NCBI GenBank assembly: GCA_945901825.1
Contig: CAMDMC010000013.1
Span: 1 to 47,837, forward strand
Source: Bordetella parapertussis
Lineage (GTDB): Bacteria; Pseudomonadota; Gammaproteobacteria; Burkholderiales; Burkholderiaceae_A
DNA length: 47,837 nt
Direction: 5' to 3'
The notes beneath the pieces were generated by a model. That model was not told where the DNA came from. It worked only from the letters and a program-made list of their open reading frames with translations, and made no database searches. The position numbers and the translations under genes were made by a program. Every line of letters begins with the position of its first letter. Positions within the stretch are counted from its first letter, which is position 1. Below are positions 30,713 to 40,399 of the stretch, piece by piece.

Positions 30713-32431
30713 TTAGAGCTCTTCGGCACCTAAAAGCATTTCAGTAAGGCCTTTGCCCGACTGCACCATGGGCCAGACATTCTCTGTTTGGTCGGTGATG
30801 AAGTCCATAAAGACAAGCCGATCTTTCAGCGCAAAAGCCTCGCGCACAGCACCTTCGACATCGGCCGGGTTGTCAATGCGCATACCCACATGGCCATAAG
30901 ACTCGGCCAGCTTCACAAAATCGGGCAAAGAGTCCATGTAGCTCTCGGAGTAGCGGCTGCCATATTCAATTTCTTGCCACTGCCGAACCATGCCCAGGTA
31001 GCGGTTATTGAGGTTCACGATCTTGATAGGCAGGCGGTATTGATGGCAGGTGGAGAGCTCTTGGATGCACATTTGAATCGAGGCCTCCCCTGTTATGCAG
31101 ACAGCCTCCGCTTCGGGGTTTGCGAACTTCACGCCCATGGCATAGGGTAATCCCACACCCATGGTGCCCAGCCCACCAGAGTTAATCCAGCGTCGCGGTT
31201 TATCAAACTTGTAATACTGCGCCGCCCACATTTGGTGCTGACCGACATCGGAGGTGACAAAGGCATCGCCCTTGGTATGACGCCAAACTGCCTCGACCAC
31301 TGACTGCGGCTTAATAAAGGTATCGCTGGTCTTGTAAGCCAGGCAGTCTTTCGTACGCCACTGCTCAATTTGCGACCACCAGTTTGAAAGGCCCTGGGAG
31401 GCGGGTTTTTCACCGGCTTTGATTGACTCTTTCAGAATAGACAGAAGCTCCGTTATGACCTCTTTCACGTCACCCACGATTGGAACGTCCACCTTGACCC
31501 GCTTGGAAATGGACGAGGGGTCGATGTCGATGTGAATAATCTTGCGTGGGTTCTGTGCAAAATGTTTAGGATTGCCAATAACGCGATCGTCAAAGCGCGC
31601 GCCAATAGCAATAAGAACATCGCAGTTCTGCATGGACATATTGCACTCGTAGGTTCCATGCATCCCGGGCATTCCAAGAAACTTCTTGTCTGTGGCCTTG
31701 TAAGCACCAAGGCCCATGAGCGTGTTGGTGCAGGGATAGCCCAGCAGATCAACCAGTTCATTGAGTTCTTTGGAGGCATTGGCAAGAATGACCCCGCCCC
31801 CGGTGTAGATCATGGGGCGCTCGGCCGAGAGCATCATTTGTGCAGCCTTACGAATCTGCCCCGAATGCCCTTTCACCACAGGGTTATAGGAGCGCATGGA
31901 AATGGTCTGCGGGTATTCGTACTTGCATTTAGCAATGGTGATGTCTTTGGGGACGTCAACGAGCACGGGGCCTGGCCTGCCTGTACTGGCGAGGTGGAAG
32001 GCCTTCTTCATGGTGACCGCCAGGTCTTTAACGTCTTTGACCAGGAAGTTGTGTTTGACGCAGGGCCGGGTAATGCCAACCGTGTCGCACTCTTGAAAGG
32101 CGTCAAGGCCAATGGCGTGGGTTGGTACCTGGCCACTAATAATAACCATCGGAATGGAGTCCATATAGGCCGTAGCGATACCTGTAACGGCATTGGTTAC
32201 CCCAGGCCCGCTGGTCACAAGGCAGACCCCAACCTTTTCGCTCGAGCGAGCATAGGCATCGGCTGCATGCACTGCAGCCTGCTCATGACGCACGAGGATG
32301 TGCTGAATGGTTTTTTGTTTGAAGATTTCGTCGTAGATGTAGAGCACAGCCCCGCCAGGGTAGCCAAAGAGGTGCACTACTTTTTCTTCCTGGAGGCAAC
32401 GCACCAGGATTTCAGCGCCAGTTAATTCCAT
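30713..32431 (-). CDS. ilvB: Acetolactate synthase large (catalytic) subunit
   Basis: This is the ThDP-dependent enzyme for the first common step of valine, isoleucine and leucine synthesis. The catalytic Glu is in VRHEQAAVHAADAYAR, the FAD-binding middle domain includes ALIAIGARFDDRVIG-like sequence, and the ThDP/Mg motif is GEASIQMCIQELSTCHQYRL ending in NLNN. I chose the ATG at 32431 (MELTGAEILVRCLQEE, 572 residues). The frame is open to 32479, but those residues are unlike the family. A well-placed promoter and a 176-base leader lie upstream. Confidence 0.96.
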   Translation of the reverse strand: MELTGAEILVRCLQEEKVVHLFGYPGGAVLYIYDEIFKQKTIQHILVRHEQAAVHAADAYARSSEKVGVCLVTSGPGVTNAVTGIATAYMDSIPMVIISGQVPTHAIGLDAFQECDTVGITRPCVKHNFLVKDVKDLAVTMKKAFHLASTGRPGPVLVDVPKDITIAKCKYEYPQTISMRSYNPVVKGHSGQIRKAAQMMLSAERPMIYTGGGVILANASKELNELVDLLGYPCTNTLMGLGAYKATDKKFLGMPGMHGTYECNMSMQNCDVLIAIGARFDDRVIGNPKHFAQNPRKIIHIDIDPSSISKRVKVDVPIVGDVKEVITELLSILKESIKAGEKPASQGLSNWWSQIEQWRTKDCLAYKTSDTFIKPQSVVEAVWRHTKGDAFVTSDVGQHQMWAAQYYKFDKPRRWINSGGLGTMGVGLPYAMGVKFANPEAEAVCITGEASIQMCIQELSTCHQYRLPIKIVNLNNRYLGMVRQWQEIEYGSRYSESYMDSLPDFVKLAESYGHVGMRIDNPADVEGAVREAFALKDRLVFMDFITDQTENVWPMVQSGKGLTEMLLGAEEL

Positions 32432-32442
32432 GTGTTTCGGTC

Positions 32443-32565
32443 CTAAACAGTTCCAGAGTTCCCTGCCCGCCGGCGCCACCGAGCAGACTCGGCGACACAG
32501 ACCTTGGTACGGGGCCTTTGAGCTGATGGATCGCGGGCGGGGAGTCTTTTTGGGACAACCACCAA
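32443..32565 (-). CDS. Speculative Val-rich upstream ORF in the ilvB leader
   Basis: A 40-residue frame starts at a TTG (32565) preceded by AAAGGA 6 bases upstream. It begins Met-Val-Val-Val-Pro and ends 11 bases before the ilvB ATG. If the preceding codons were read, the start region would spell Ile-Pro-Leu-Val-Val-Val, the amino acids this operon makes. The ORF also spans a hairpin at 32479-32492. There is no ATG and the rest of the peptide is unremarkable, so this may be chance. Confidence 0.2.
   Translation of the reverse strand: MVVVPKRLPARDPSAQRPRTKVCVAESARWRRRAGNSGTV
32479..32492 (-). other. Hairpin in the ilvB leader
   Basis: CCGAG and CTCGG form a 5-bp stem around a 4-base loop within the untranslated region, about 48 bases before the ilvB start. 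No T-run follows on the minus strand, so this is not a simple intrinsic terminator. Confidence 0.35.
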
Positions 32566-32613
32566 CGGTATTCCTTTATCAGTCGCTCACCAATGGTTTT
32601 TGGCAAGCCCTAG

Positions 32614-32642
32614 ATAATAGGTGGCTGCAATTATTCGGTCAA
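32614..32642 (-). promoter_or_regulatory. Sigma70-type promoter of the ilvBNC operon
   Basis: On the minus strand TTGACC (32642-32637, five of six consensus) and TATTAT (32619-32614, five of six) are separated by exactly 17 bases. This is the best promoter match I found in the window. A start near 32607 would give a leader of about 176 bases before ilvB. It lies 40 bases after the RDD gene stop, so ilv need not depend on transcription from clpB. Confidence 0.65.
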
Positions 32643-32681
32643 ATCAGTTACGCCAAACGGGGCTGCGGACTTAAAGGTTTT

Positions 32682-33281
32682 CTATGTACGATGAATTAAT
32701 TGGGTGCCCGCCATAAGGTCGTGCAGGGTCTGACGGTCGCGCCTAAAAAGTGGAACGAGTAGCCAGAGACCCGTCACCAGGCTAAGGGTTGCCCAGCCGA
32801 ATCGTTTAAACGCCTGAACGCGGCTTACCGGACCTCCGGATTCGCGATCAACGAGCTTAATCTGCAGGGTCTGCATGGGAAGCGTGACCCTTCCAAGGCT
32901 CCAGCCCCAGACGAAATAGGCGGCAATGGCCCCATAAACGCAGAGCTGAAGACCGATTCGGCGCAGAAGTTCGTGCACGCCCTGCACGTCATGGCCCAGC
33001 TGTGCGGTGGAGGCGCCCTGTGGCGTACCGGCCTCAGCCGCCGTGCTAGCTAAGCCTGGACCACTTGAGGTTGCGGCAGCCTCGGGAAGTGTTTCAGACG
33101 GTGGACTTCCGGTAAGGACGGTGTAGAGAAAGGCAACCACAAGCACCGGGCCCACCAGCAGGAAGACCTCGTAGCCCATGCCGACAAAGCGGCGCCAGAT
33201 GGAGACAAAACGACGCTGGTCGGCTGGCACGGGTGCGAGCCACTGGCTGCGCAACTGCGCCTTAGTGGACGATGCGCTCAA
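32682..33281 (-). CDS. RDD family membrane protein
   Basis: This 199-residue protein is of the RDD type. It has a hydrophobic helix near 35-55, a Pro/Ala/Ser-rich periplasmic or cytoplasmic insert (about 60-95), then two further hydrophobic segments (110-130 and 163-183). The C-terminal signature [18 protein letters not shown] is typical of RDD proteins, where the conserved Arg-Asp-Asp region lies near the membrane. The function is unknown; some members are linked to ion transport. Its start overlaps the clpB stop by 20 bases. Confidence 0.8.
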   Translation of the reverse strand: MSASSTKAQLRSQWLAPVPADQRRFVSIWRRFVGMGYEVFLLVGPVLVVAFLYTVLTGSPPSETLPEAAATSSGPGLASTAAEAGTPQGASTAQLGHDVQGVHELLRRIGLQLCVYGAIAAYFVWGWSLGRVTLPMQTLQIKLVDRESGGPVSRVQAFKRFGWATLSLVTGLWLLVPLFRRDRQTLHDLMAGTQLIHRT

Positions 33282-35877
33282 AGGACAACACCCCTTCTTT
33301 CAGATCAACAGGAACAACATCGTTGGGCCCAAAACGGCCCTGCAGAATGAGCTTAGCCACAGGGTTCTCAATACGCGACTGAATAGCACGCTTCAAGGGT
33401 CGTGCACCAAAAAGAGGATCAAAGCCCACCTTGGCAATCTCGTCAAGGGCTTCCTCAGACACTTCGAGCTGCATATCGCGCTCCGCAAGACGGGCGGCGA
33501 GACGCTGCAGCTGAATGCCCGCGATGCGTCGAACATGGTCCTGGCCCAAGGCATGAAAGACCACAATTTCATCAATGCGATTAATAAACTCAGGCCGGAA
33601 ATGATTCTTCACTTCCTCCATAACAGAAAATTTAATGTCGGCAAGTGGCTGGCCTGCCATACGTTGAATTTCGTGAGAACCTAAATTCGAAGTCATGACC
33701 ACCACGGTATTTCGAAAGTCCACCGTGCGGCCCTGACCATCGGTAAGTCTGCCATCATCAAGCACCTGCAGCAGTACATTGAAGACATCGGGGTGCGCCT
33801 TCTCAACCTCATCAAGCAAGATCACGCTGTAGGGCTTACGCCGCACTGCCTCGGTTAAGGTACCGCCTTGGTCATAGCCCACATAGCCTGGAGGCGCACC
33901 AATAAGCCGTGAGACCGAGTGCTTTTCCATAAACTCGCTCATGTCGATGCGCACCAGGTGGTCTTCGGCATCGAATAGAAACTGGGCCAAGGCCTTGCAG
34001 AGCTCAGTCTTACCAACCCCTGTGGGGCCAAGAAATAAAAAAGAGCCGTAAGGCCGGTTGGGGTCGGAAAGCCCTGCGCGCGATCGACGAATAGCATCGG
34101 CAACCAAGGTTACCGCCTCATCCTGCCCCACGAGCCGATTGTGCAAGGTTGCCTCCATGTCCAAGAGCTTCTCGCGCTCCCCCTGCATCATCCGACTAAC
34201 TGGAATGCCCGTGGACCGCGAGACGACCTCGGCAATCTCCTCGGCACCCACCTGGGTTCGCAGCAGTTTGGGGCGCTGCGTACCAGGGGCGTTACGCCCG
34301 CCGTTGTTCGCAATGTCATCGGCAGTCTTTAGCTTTGCCTCAAGTTCAGGCAGCCTGCCGTACTGAAGCTCGGAGACTTTTTGCCAGTCGCCCTTGCGGG
34401 TGTGCTGCTCAATCTCAAGCTTCGCACGCTCGATGTCTTCTTTGATGAACTGCGTGCCCTGCACTGCCATTTTCTCGGCCCGCCAAATCTCTTCAAGGTC
34501 GGCTGCCTCGCGCTCAAGCTTGAGAATCTCCTCCTCGATAAGATCAAAGCGCTTCTTCGAGGCATCGTCTTTTTCTTTGCGGACGGCCTCACGTTCAATC
34601 TTGAGCTGGATAAGCCGGCGGTCGAGCTTGTCCATGGACTCGGGTTTGGAGTCGATCTCCATCTTGATGCGGCTTGCAGCCTCATCAATAAGATCAATGG
34701 CCTTATCGGGTAGAAAACGGTCGGTAATGTAGCGATTGGAGAGCTCGGCAGCCGCAACAATGGCGGGGTCGGTTATTTCAACCCCATGGTGCAGTTCGTA
34801 ACGTTCTTGGAGGCCACGAAGTATGGCGATGGTGGCCTCAACCGAGGGTTCACCCACGACCACCTTCTGGAAACGTCGCTCAAGTGCTGCGTCCTTCTCG
34901 ATGTACTTGCGGTATTCATCAAGCGTTGTGGCGCCGATGCAATGCAGTTCGCCACGCGACAAGGCGGGCTTAAGCATATTGCCTGCGTCCATGGCACCCT
35001 CGGCCTTGCCAGCGCCAACCATGGTGTGAATCTCGTCGATGAACACAATGGGGTGGCTGCCTTGTTCGGACATGGCGGCCACGTCTTTAAGCACAGCCTT
35101 CAGCCGCTCTTCAAACTCGCCGCGAAATTTGGCGCCGGCTAATAACGCTGCCATATCGAGGCTAAGCACCTTCTTGCCCTTTAAGCCTTCTGGCACCTCG
35201 CCATTGACGATGCGCTGAGCCAAGCCCTCGACAATGGCCGTTTTGCCGACGCCAGGCTCACCAATAAGTACCGGGTTATTCTTCGTACGCCTTTGCAGAA
35301 TTTGAATGCAACGCCGAATTTCATCGTCACGACCAATCACAGGGTCAAGCTTGCCCAAAGTGGCCCGCTCGGTTAAGTCAATGGTGTATTTTTTCAGTGC
35401 CTCGCGCTTTTCTTCCGAGTCGGGCGCATCCACCGTGCCGCCGCCGCGAACGGCCAGTATGGCAAGTTCAAGGTTCGAACGGGTAACACCACCCTCGCGC
35501 AGCAGCTTGCCCGCCTCGATCTTGTCATCAACCAAGACCAACAAAAAGAGCTCGCTGGCAATGAACTGGTCGCCCCGCTTTTGTGATTCGCGGTCGGTAA
35601 GGTTTAGCAACCGACTAAGGTCGGAGCTAATGGTGAGCTGCCCGCTGGGCTGCGAGAGCTTTGGCAGACGCTCAAGCCCCTGCCGAGCCTGTTGCGTCAG
35701 TTTTTGCACATTGCCGCCTGCGCGGGCCAACAGTGATCGAGTCGAACCCTCGGGCTGCTCAAGCAAGGCAAGCAGAAGATGCATGGGCTCGATGGCCGTG
35801 TTGTCCTGGCCAATGGCTAGGCTCTGGGCATCGGCCACAGCCTGCTGGAAAGCCGTAGTCAGTTTTTCAAGTCGCAT
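33262..35877 (-). CDS. clpB: ATP-dependent chaperone ClpB
   Basis: ClpB is a hexameric AAA+ disaggregase that works with DnaK to rescue aggregated proteins. The 871-residue protein has the Clp N-domain (1-145), AAA-1 with Walker A GEPGVGKT (206-213), the long coiled-coil middle domain (about 410-530, Glu/Lys/Arg rich) and AAA-2 with Walker A GPTGVGKT followed by [16 protein letters not shown]. There is no ClpP-binding loop evident, as expected for ClpB. Heat-shock control is usual for the gene, but no sigma32 promoter was recognised in the 73 bases before it. Confidence 0.97.
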   Translation of the reverse strand: MRLEKLTTAFQQAVADAQSLAIGQDNTAIEPMHLLLALLEQPEGSTRSLLARAGGNVQKLTQQARQGLERLPKLSQPSGQLTISSDLSRLLNLTDRESQKRGDQFIASELFLLVLVDDKIEAGKLLREGGVTRSNLELAILAVRGGGTVDAPDSEEKREALKKYTIDLTERATLGKLDPVIGRDDEIRRCIQILQRRTKNNPVLIGEPGVGKTAIVEGLAQRIVNGEVPEGLKGKKVLSLDMAALLAGAKFRGEFEERLKAVLKDVAAMSEQGSHPIVFIDEIHTMVGAGKAEGAMDAGNMLKPALSRGELHCIGATTLDEYRKYIEKDAALERRFQKVVVGEPSVEATIAILRGLQERYELHHGVEITDPAIVAAAELSNRYITDRFLPDKAIDLIDEAASRIKMEIDSKPESMDKLDRRLIQLKIEREAVRKEKDDASKKRFDLIEEEILKLEREAADLEEIWRAEKMAVQGTQFIKEDIERAKLEIEQHTRKGDWQKVSELQYGRLPELEAKLKTADDIANNGGRNAPGTQRPKLLRTQVGAEEIAEVVSRSTGIPVSRMMQGEREKLLDMEATLHNRLVGQDEAVTLVADAIRRSRAGLSDPNRPYGSFLFLGPTGVGKTELCKALAQFLFDAEDHLVRIDMSEFMEKHSVSRLIGAPPGYVGYDQGGTLTEAVRRKPYSVILLDEVEKAHPDVFNVLLQVLDDGRLTDGQGRTVDFRNTVVVMTSNLGSHEIQRMAGQPLADIKFSVMEEVKNHFRPEFINRIDEIVVFHALGQDHVRRIAGIQLQRLAARLAERDMQLEVSEEALDEIAKVGFDPLFGARPLKRAIQSRIENPVAKLILQGRFGPNDVVPVDLKEGVLSFERIVH

Positions 35878-35950
35878 GATTCGTCCTTCTAAATTGTAGG
35901 CGGCCCTATGACCGCGATTACCTTAGAAGGTGGGGGCTCAAACAGAAAAT

Positions 35951-36517
35951 TCAAGCCTTGGGTAGGGTTACGCCTGTCTGCCCTTGGTACTTGCCGGCCC
36001 GATCCGCATAAGACGTGGCGCAGACCTCGTCGCTTTCAAAGAAAAGCATCTGTGCGCAACCCTCACCTGCATAAATTTTCGCAGGAAGGGGCGTGGTGTT
36101 CGAGAACTCAAGGGTCACGTGGCCTTCCCATTCGGGCTCAAGCGGAGTGACATTCACCACAATGCCCACCCGAGCATAGGTGGACTTGCCAAGGCAGACC
36201 ACCAGGGTGGAGCGGGGAATACGGAAGTACTCCACCGTGCGGGCAAGCGCAAAAGAGTTCGGTGGAATGATGCATTCGTCGGCCTTTAAATCAACAAAGG
36301 AGCGGACATCAAAGTTCTTCGGGTCGACAATGGTGCTGTTGATGTTGGTGAAAATCTTAAATTCGTCGGCACAGCGCACGTCGTAGCCATAGCTTGATGT
36401 GCCATACGAAATCATTCGGCCGCGGGGGCCCTCGCGCACCTGGTCGGGCTCGAAGGGTTCAATCATGCCGTGGTCCCGGGCCATGCGACGAATCCAGTGA
36501 TCGCTCTTAATTGTCAT
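35951..36517 (-). CDS. dcd: dCTP deaminase
   Basis: This enzyme deaminates dCTP to dUTP for thymidylate synthesis. The 188-residue protein has the family features [20 protein letters not shown], the catalytic-site Glu in [20 protein letters not shown] and the C-terminal [12 protein letters not shown] lid segment. It is divergent from metG, with 40 bases between start codons, so the two promoters must be compact or lie inside the genes. Confidence 0.96.
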   Translation of the reverse strand: MTIKSDHWIRRMARDHGMIEPFEPDQVREGPRGRMISYGTSSYGYDVRCADEFKIFTNINSTIVDPKNFDVRSFVDLKADECIIPPNSFALARTVEYFRIPRSTLVVCLGKSTYARVGIVVNVTPLEPEWEGHVTLEFSNTTPLPAKIYAGEGCAQMLFFESDEVCATSYADRAGKYQGQTGVTLPKA

Positions 36518-36557
36518 GCCGGCATTATCACCGATCTGCGTCTACACTTACGGCCTT

Positions 36558-38297
36558 ATGACCAAGCGCTCCATTTTCCTAACCTCCGCCCTTCCCTACG
36601 CCAACGGCGCCATTCATTTGGGCCACCTGGTGGAATACATTCAGACCGATATCTGGGCACGGTTCCAACGCATGTTGGGCAACGAGCTTGTCTACATCTG
36701 CGCAGACGACACCCATGGCACGCCCGTAATGTTGAGAGCAGAAAAAGAAGGAATCTCACCCGAGGCCCTGATTGACAGGGTCTGGACCGAGCATTTTCGT
36801 GACTTCTCGGGGTTTGGGGTGAAGTTTGACCACTACTACACCACGCATTCCGAAGAGAACCGAGAGCTTGCCGAAGGCATTTACAAGGCCTTGCATGCCC
36901 AAGGCCTCATTGAAATTCGACAGATTGACCAGATGTACGACCCGGTAAAGAGCATGTTTCTTCCCGACCGCTTTATTAAAGGGGACTGCCCGCGATGCGG
37001 AGCGTCTGATCAGTACGGCGACTCCTGCGAGGCCTGCGGGGCCACTTATTCCCCCACGGACCTTAAAAACCCTGTCTCTGCTGTGTCGGGGGCAAAGCCC
37101 GAGACCCGACAGAGCGAGCACCATTTCTTTAAATTGTCCGACCCCCGATGCGTTCAGTTTTTAAGACAGTGGGCATTGCAAGACAATCGACTGCAGCCCG
37201 AGGCTGCGAACAAGTTACGGGAATGGCTCGGCTCGGGCGACAACCCTGAGGAATCCGAGCTTGGCGACTGGGATATCTCACGCGATGCCCCCTATTTTGG
37301 CTTTGAGATTCCGGGGGCGCCAGGAAAGTATTTCTACGTCTGGCTTGATGCACCGATTGGCTATTACGCAGGGCTAAAGAACTGGTGCGCCAAGAATGGG
37401 CGAGACTTCAACGCCTTTACAGCCCCAGACTCAACAACCGAACAAGTCCACTTCATCGGCAAAGACATTCTTTATTTTCACACCCTCTTCTGGCCCGCCA
37501 TGTTGCAGTTTGGTGGCTTTCGGCCGCCTTCGCGGGTCTATGCCCACGGGTTTCTTACTGTCGATGGCGCGAAAATGAGCAAATCGCGCGGCACCTTTAT
37601 TACGGCTGAGAGCTACCTAAAAGAAGGGCTGAACCCCGAATGGCTAAGGTACTACTTCGCCTGCAAGCTTAATGGAAGCCTTGAGGACCTTGACCTCAAC
37701 TTCAACGACTTTATTGCCCGGGTGAACAGCGACCTAGTGGGTAAGTTTGCGAACATCGCAAGCCGAACGGCGGGTTTTGTACGCAAGGTTTTTGAGGGGC
37801 GGCTGCTTAATGATGCAAGGCCCGAGGCCTTGCAAGCGGGTGCCTTGGCCATAGACGACCACCAGGCGCTTGAGGCTCTGTTTATTGCGCGCGCGCCTGC
37901 CATCGCCGAGGCCTACGAGACCCGAGACACGGCCAGGGCAACCCGGGAGATCAGTCAGCTTATGGACGCCGTGAACACCTACATTGATCAGTTCAAGCCG
38001 TGGGAGCTTGCCAAGTCAAGTGAGGCCAGCGACCTGCCCAAGCTACACCGTGTCTGCTCAACCAGCCTGCGCTGCTTTGCCCGGCTCTGCGTTTTATTGC
38101 AGCCTATTCTTCCAGTGGTCTGCCAGCGCGCGCGCGAGGACGTCTTTGGCCTCCAACGGGCACAAGGCGATCAGGCCTGGCTTTGGAGCGAGATCGACCG
38201 CCCCCCCGTCACCCAGGTTGAGCCGTTTGGTCATTTGTTTAGCCGGGTCGACCGCAGTCAGATTGATTCCTTAATTCATGCGAACATACAAGGCTGA
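36558..38297 (+). CDS. metG: Methionine--tRNA ligase (short form)
   Basis: This class I synthetase charges tRNA-Met. With the ATG at 36558 it has 579 residues. The HIGH-type motif is HLGH (20-23) in [12 protein letters not shown]. The Zn-binding [18 protein letters not shown] knuckle follows, and the KMSKS loop is [10 protein letters not shown]. The protein ends soon after the anticodon-binding helical domain and lacks the C-terminal EMAP-II-like tRNA-binding domain of E. coli MetRS (677 residues). The bases after the stop do not encode that domain. Confidence 0.95.
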   Translation: MTKRSIFLTSALPYANGAIHLGHLVEYIQTDIWARFQRMLGNELVYICADDTHGTPVMLRAEKEGISPEALIDRVWTEHFRDFSGFGVKFDHYYTTHSEENRELAEGIYKALHAQGLIEIRQIDQMYDPVKSMFLPDRFIKGDCPRCGASDQYGDSCEACGATYSPTDLKNPVSAVSGAKPETRQSEHHFFKLSDPRCVQFLRQWALQDNRLQPEAANKLREWLGSGDNPEESELGDWDISRDAPYFGFEIPGAPGKYFYVWLDAPIGYYAGLKNWCAKNGRDFNAFTAPDSTTEQVHFIGKDILYFHTLFWPAMLQFGGFRPPSRVYAHGFLTVDGAKMSKSRGTFITAESYLKEGLNPEWLRYYFACKLNGSLEDLDLNFNDFIARVNSDLVGKFANIASRTAGFVRKVFEGRLLNDARPEALQAGALAIDDHQALEALFIARAPAIAEAYETRDTARATREISQLMDAVNTYIDQFKPWELAKSSEASDLPKLHRVCSTSLRCFARLCVLLQPILPVVCQRAREDVFGLQRAQGDQAWLWSEIDRPPVTQVEPFGHLFSRVDRSQIDSLIHANIQG

Positions 38298-38317
38298 GTT
38301 ACCTAACAGGCTGCCCC

Positions 38318-38518
38318 ATGCGTCTTAGTCGCCCCCATTACGAGTCGGACATCACCACGTTTCTTACAGAGCTAAAAGCGCAGGACCCTCAGCTTGAAGC
38401 ACGCCAGGTGCAGGGCCGGCTGCGGCTTTGGGACCGCCCGGCGGTCAAGCTTGACGAGATGCAGCGGGGCCAGAAGGCCAAAGTCGCACAAAAGGCTTAT
38501 GTCTACCAGCCTCAGTGA
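38318..38518 (+). CDS. DUF3460 family protein
   Basis: This 66-residue soluble protein resembles DUF3460: YESDITTFLTELKAQDPQLE, then EARQVQGRLRLWDRP. The family is small, restricted largely to Betaproteobacteria, and of unknown function. The last 20 bases overlap the start of scpA in another frame. The adjacency to scpA suggests coordinated expression but does not establish a role in chromosome segregation. Confidence 0.8.
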   Translation: MRLSRPHYESDITTFLTELKAQDPQLEARQVQGRLRLWDRPAVKLDEMQRGQKAKVAQKAYVYQPQ

Positions 38519-39320
38519 GGTAGGGGCAGAAGGGCTTATTCCAGCCGATGCCATTGCGAGGCTTTATGGCCAGCCGTTTCTAGACCTTCCCAAAGATCTT
38601 TACATTCCGCCCGACGCCCTCGAGATTATTCTCGAGGCCTTCGAAGGGCCGCTCGACCTTCTGCTCTACCTCATTCGTCGCCAGAACTTCAACATTCTGG
38701 ATATTCCCATGGTGGAGGTGACACAGCAGTACCTTCGCTACATCGATGAGGTGCGCTTGACCAACCTTGAGCTTGCGGCCGAATACCTTCTTATGGCGGC
38801 CATGCTTATTGAAATTAAGTCACGCTTGCTTCTTCCCGTAAGGCCCAGAGATGGCGAGGAGGACGTTGCCGATCCAAGAGCTGAGCTTGTTCGCCGCCTT
38901 CTTGAATACGAAAAGATTAAGCTTGCTGCCCATAAAATTGATGCTATTCCGCAGCTTGGCCGCGATGTCGTGGCGGCCCAGGTTTATCTTGAGCAGAGTA
39001 TGCCAAGGCTCCCGAACATTGACCCAGTCGACCTTCAGGCAGCCTGGCGTGACCTTGTACGGCGTGCGAGGCTGGTTGCACATCATCAGATTAGTCGTGA
39101 GGCGCTCTCGGTGCGCGAGCACATGGCACGTATTTTAAAGGCCTTGAAAAATCAACGCTTCATAGAATTTCGCGAGCTTTTCTCAGAACCTATTGCGCCG
39201 GGCAAAGGCATTGCCGTCATTGTTATTCACTTTCTTGCCCTGCTTGAACTTGCCAAAGAGGGGCTCATCGACATTACACAGGCAGTGCCATTTGCACCCA
39301 TCTACGTGCGTCTAAGCTAG
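38499..39320 (+). CDS. scpA: Segregation and condensation protein A
   Basis: ScpA is the kleisin subunit bridging SMC heads in the bacterial condensin complex. With the ATG at 38499 (MSTSLSEVGAEG, AAAAGG just upstream) the protein has 273 residues. The N-terminal kleisin motif is FEGPLDLLLYLIRRQNFNIL, followed by DIPMVEVTQQYL and AAEYLLMAAMLIEIKSRLLLP. The C-terminal winged-helix segment ends ITQAVPFAPIYVRL. The frame is open to 38394 but those residues overlap DUF3460. No scpB lies nearby. Confidence 0.92.
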   Translation: MSTSLSEVGAEGLIPADAIARLYGQPFLDLPKDLYIPPDALEIILEAFEGPLDLLLYLIRRQNFNILDIPMVEVTQQYLRYIDEVRLTNLELAAEYLLMAAMLIEIKSRLLLPVRPRDGEEDVADPRAELVRRLLEYEKIKLAAHKIDAIPQLGRDVVAAQVYLEQSMPRLPNIDPVDLQAAWRDLVRRARLVAHHQISREALSVREHMARILKALKNQRFIEFRELFSEPIAPGKGIAVIVIHFLALLELAKEGLIDITQAVPFAPIYVRLS

Positions 39321-39355
39321 ACGAATACGCGCCCGAGAGCGCTACGACCACCGCC

Positions 39356-40399
39356 ATGCCCATACCCCTTCAATCGCTCAATACACTCGGGCTTGCCGCC
39401 TGGACCGATGAGCTTGTAAGGGTCACGGGTTCCACACAACTGCCCGCCATCAGCCAGGCCGTCGCCAACAAAGATCGCTTTATTCTTGGCGGGGGAAGCA
39501 ATCTGGTTCTGCAGTCAAGCCAAGACGCGCCCCTTGCCTTGGTCTGCGTTCAATCAAGCCTCAAGGGTATTGTTCGGCTCCCCGCACGCGAGGGGCTTAG
39601 CCGACTGCGCTGTGCAAGTGGCGAGAACTGGCACGACTTTGTCATGTGGACCCTTGCCCATGGGCTGGGTGGCCTTGAAAACCTCGCGCTCATTCCAGGA
39701 ACGGTGGGCGCTGCACCCATTCAGAACATTGGTGCCTACGGCGTGGAAGTGGGTGAACGTATTGAGGCCGTTCATGCCTGGGACTTCGAGCGCCACGACC
39801 ATGTTGTCTTTCCTACCGAAAGCTGTCAGTTTGGCTACCGCCACAGCCTTTTTAAAGAGATTAGCTTTCAAGGGCCGTGGAATAGGCCTCGTTTTTTTAT
39901 TACAGCGGTTGACTTCGCCCTCGCACCCGCCACAAAAACCCATCCCACTTTGAGCTACAAAGGGATCACTGAAAGGCTTGCTGAGCTGGGCGTTACCGAG
40001 CCCCCACTGCCCATGCAGGTGGCCCATGCGGTCATCTCGCTGCGCAAAGAAAAACTTCCCGACCCCAACGAGGTTGGTAATGTTGGCAGCTTTTTCAAGA
40101 ACCCTGTGGTCAGCGAGGAGTTTGCGAAGGCATTGGCCTCGCAGAACCCAGGGCTACCCGTTTTCAATCAGAACAATCAGACCAAGCTGAGTGCGGGCTG
40201 GCTTATTGAGTCTGCTGGGATGAAAGGTGTTCAGCGGGGCGAGGCAGCTGTGTCTGCAGACCATGCACTTGTTTTAACCAACCTGGGTGCGGCAACAGCC
40301 CGTGATGTTCTGGGCCTCGCCCATGAAATCCAAGAGGCCGTCATGGCCCGCTTCGGTCTGTGGCTCGAACCCGAGCCACAAATTATTCCGCCTGTTTAA
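39356..40399 (+). CDS. murB: UDP-N-acetylenolpyruvoylglucosamine reductase
   Basis: This FAD enzyme makes UDP-N-acetylmuramate, the first committed muropeptide precursor. The 347-residue protein is the long (type I, E. coli-like) form. The FAD-binding part contains FILGGGSNLVLQ and NLALIPGTVGAAPIQNIGAYGVEV. The catalytic proton donor Ser is in NVGSFFKNP, and the substrate-binding AGWLIESAGMKG is also present. It converges with yaaA and overlaps it by 4 bases at the stops. Confidence 0.95.
   Translation: MPIPLQSLNTLGLAAWTDELVRVTGSTQLPAISQAVANKDRFILGGGSNLVLQSSQDAPLALVCVQSSLKGIVRLPAREGLSRLRCASGENWHDFVMWTLAHGLGGLENLALIPGTVGAAPIQNIGAYGVEVGERIEAVHAWDFERHDHVVFPTESCQFGYRHSLFKEISFQGPWNRPRFFITAVDFALAPATKTHPTLSYKGITERLAELGVTEPPLPMQVAHAVISLRKEKLPDPNEVGNVGSFFKNPVVSEEFAKALASQNPGLPVFNQNNQTKLSAGWLIESAGMKGVQRGEAAVSADHALVLTNLGAATARDVLGLAHEIQEAVMARFGLWLEPEPQIIPPV

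Noticed and set aside
31532..32425. 297-codon open frame antisense to ilvB
   Set aside because: It is a mirror of ilvB codon bias with no recognised domain or ribosome site.
38394..38498. Longer start for scpA
   Set aside because: The extra residues lie in the DUF3460 gene in another frame and are Arg/Cys-rich shadow sequence; the ATG at 38499 has a good ribosome site.
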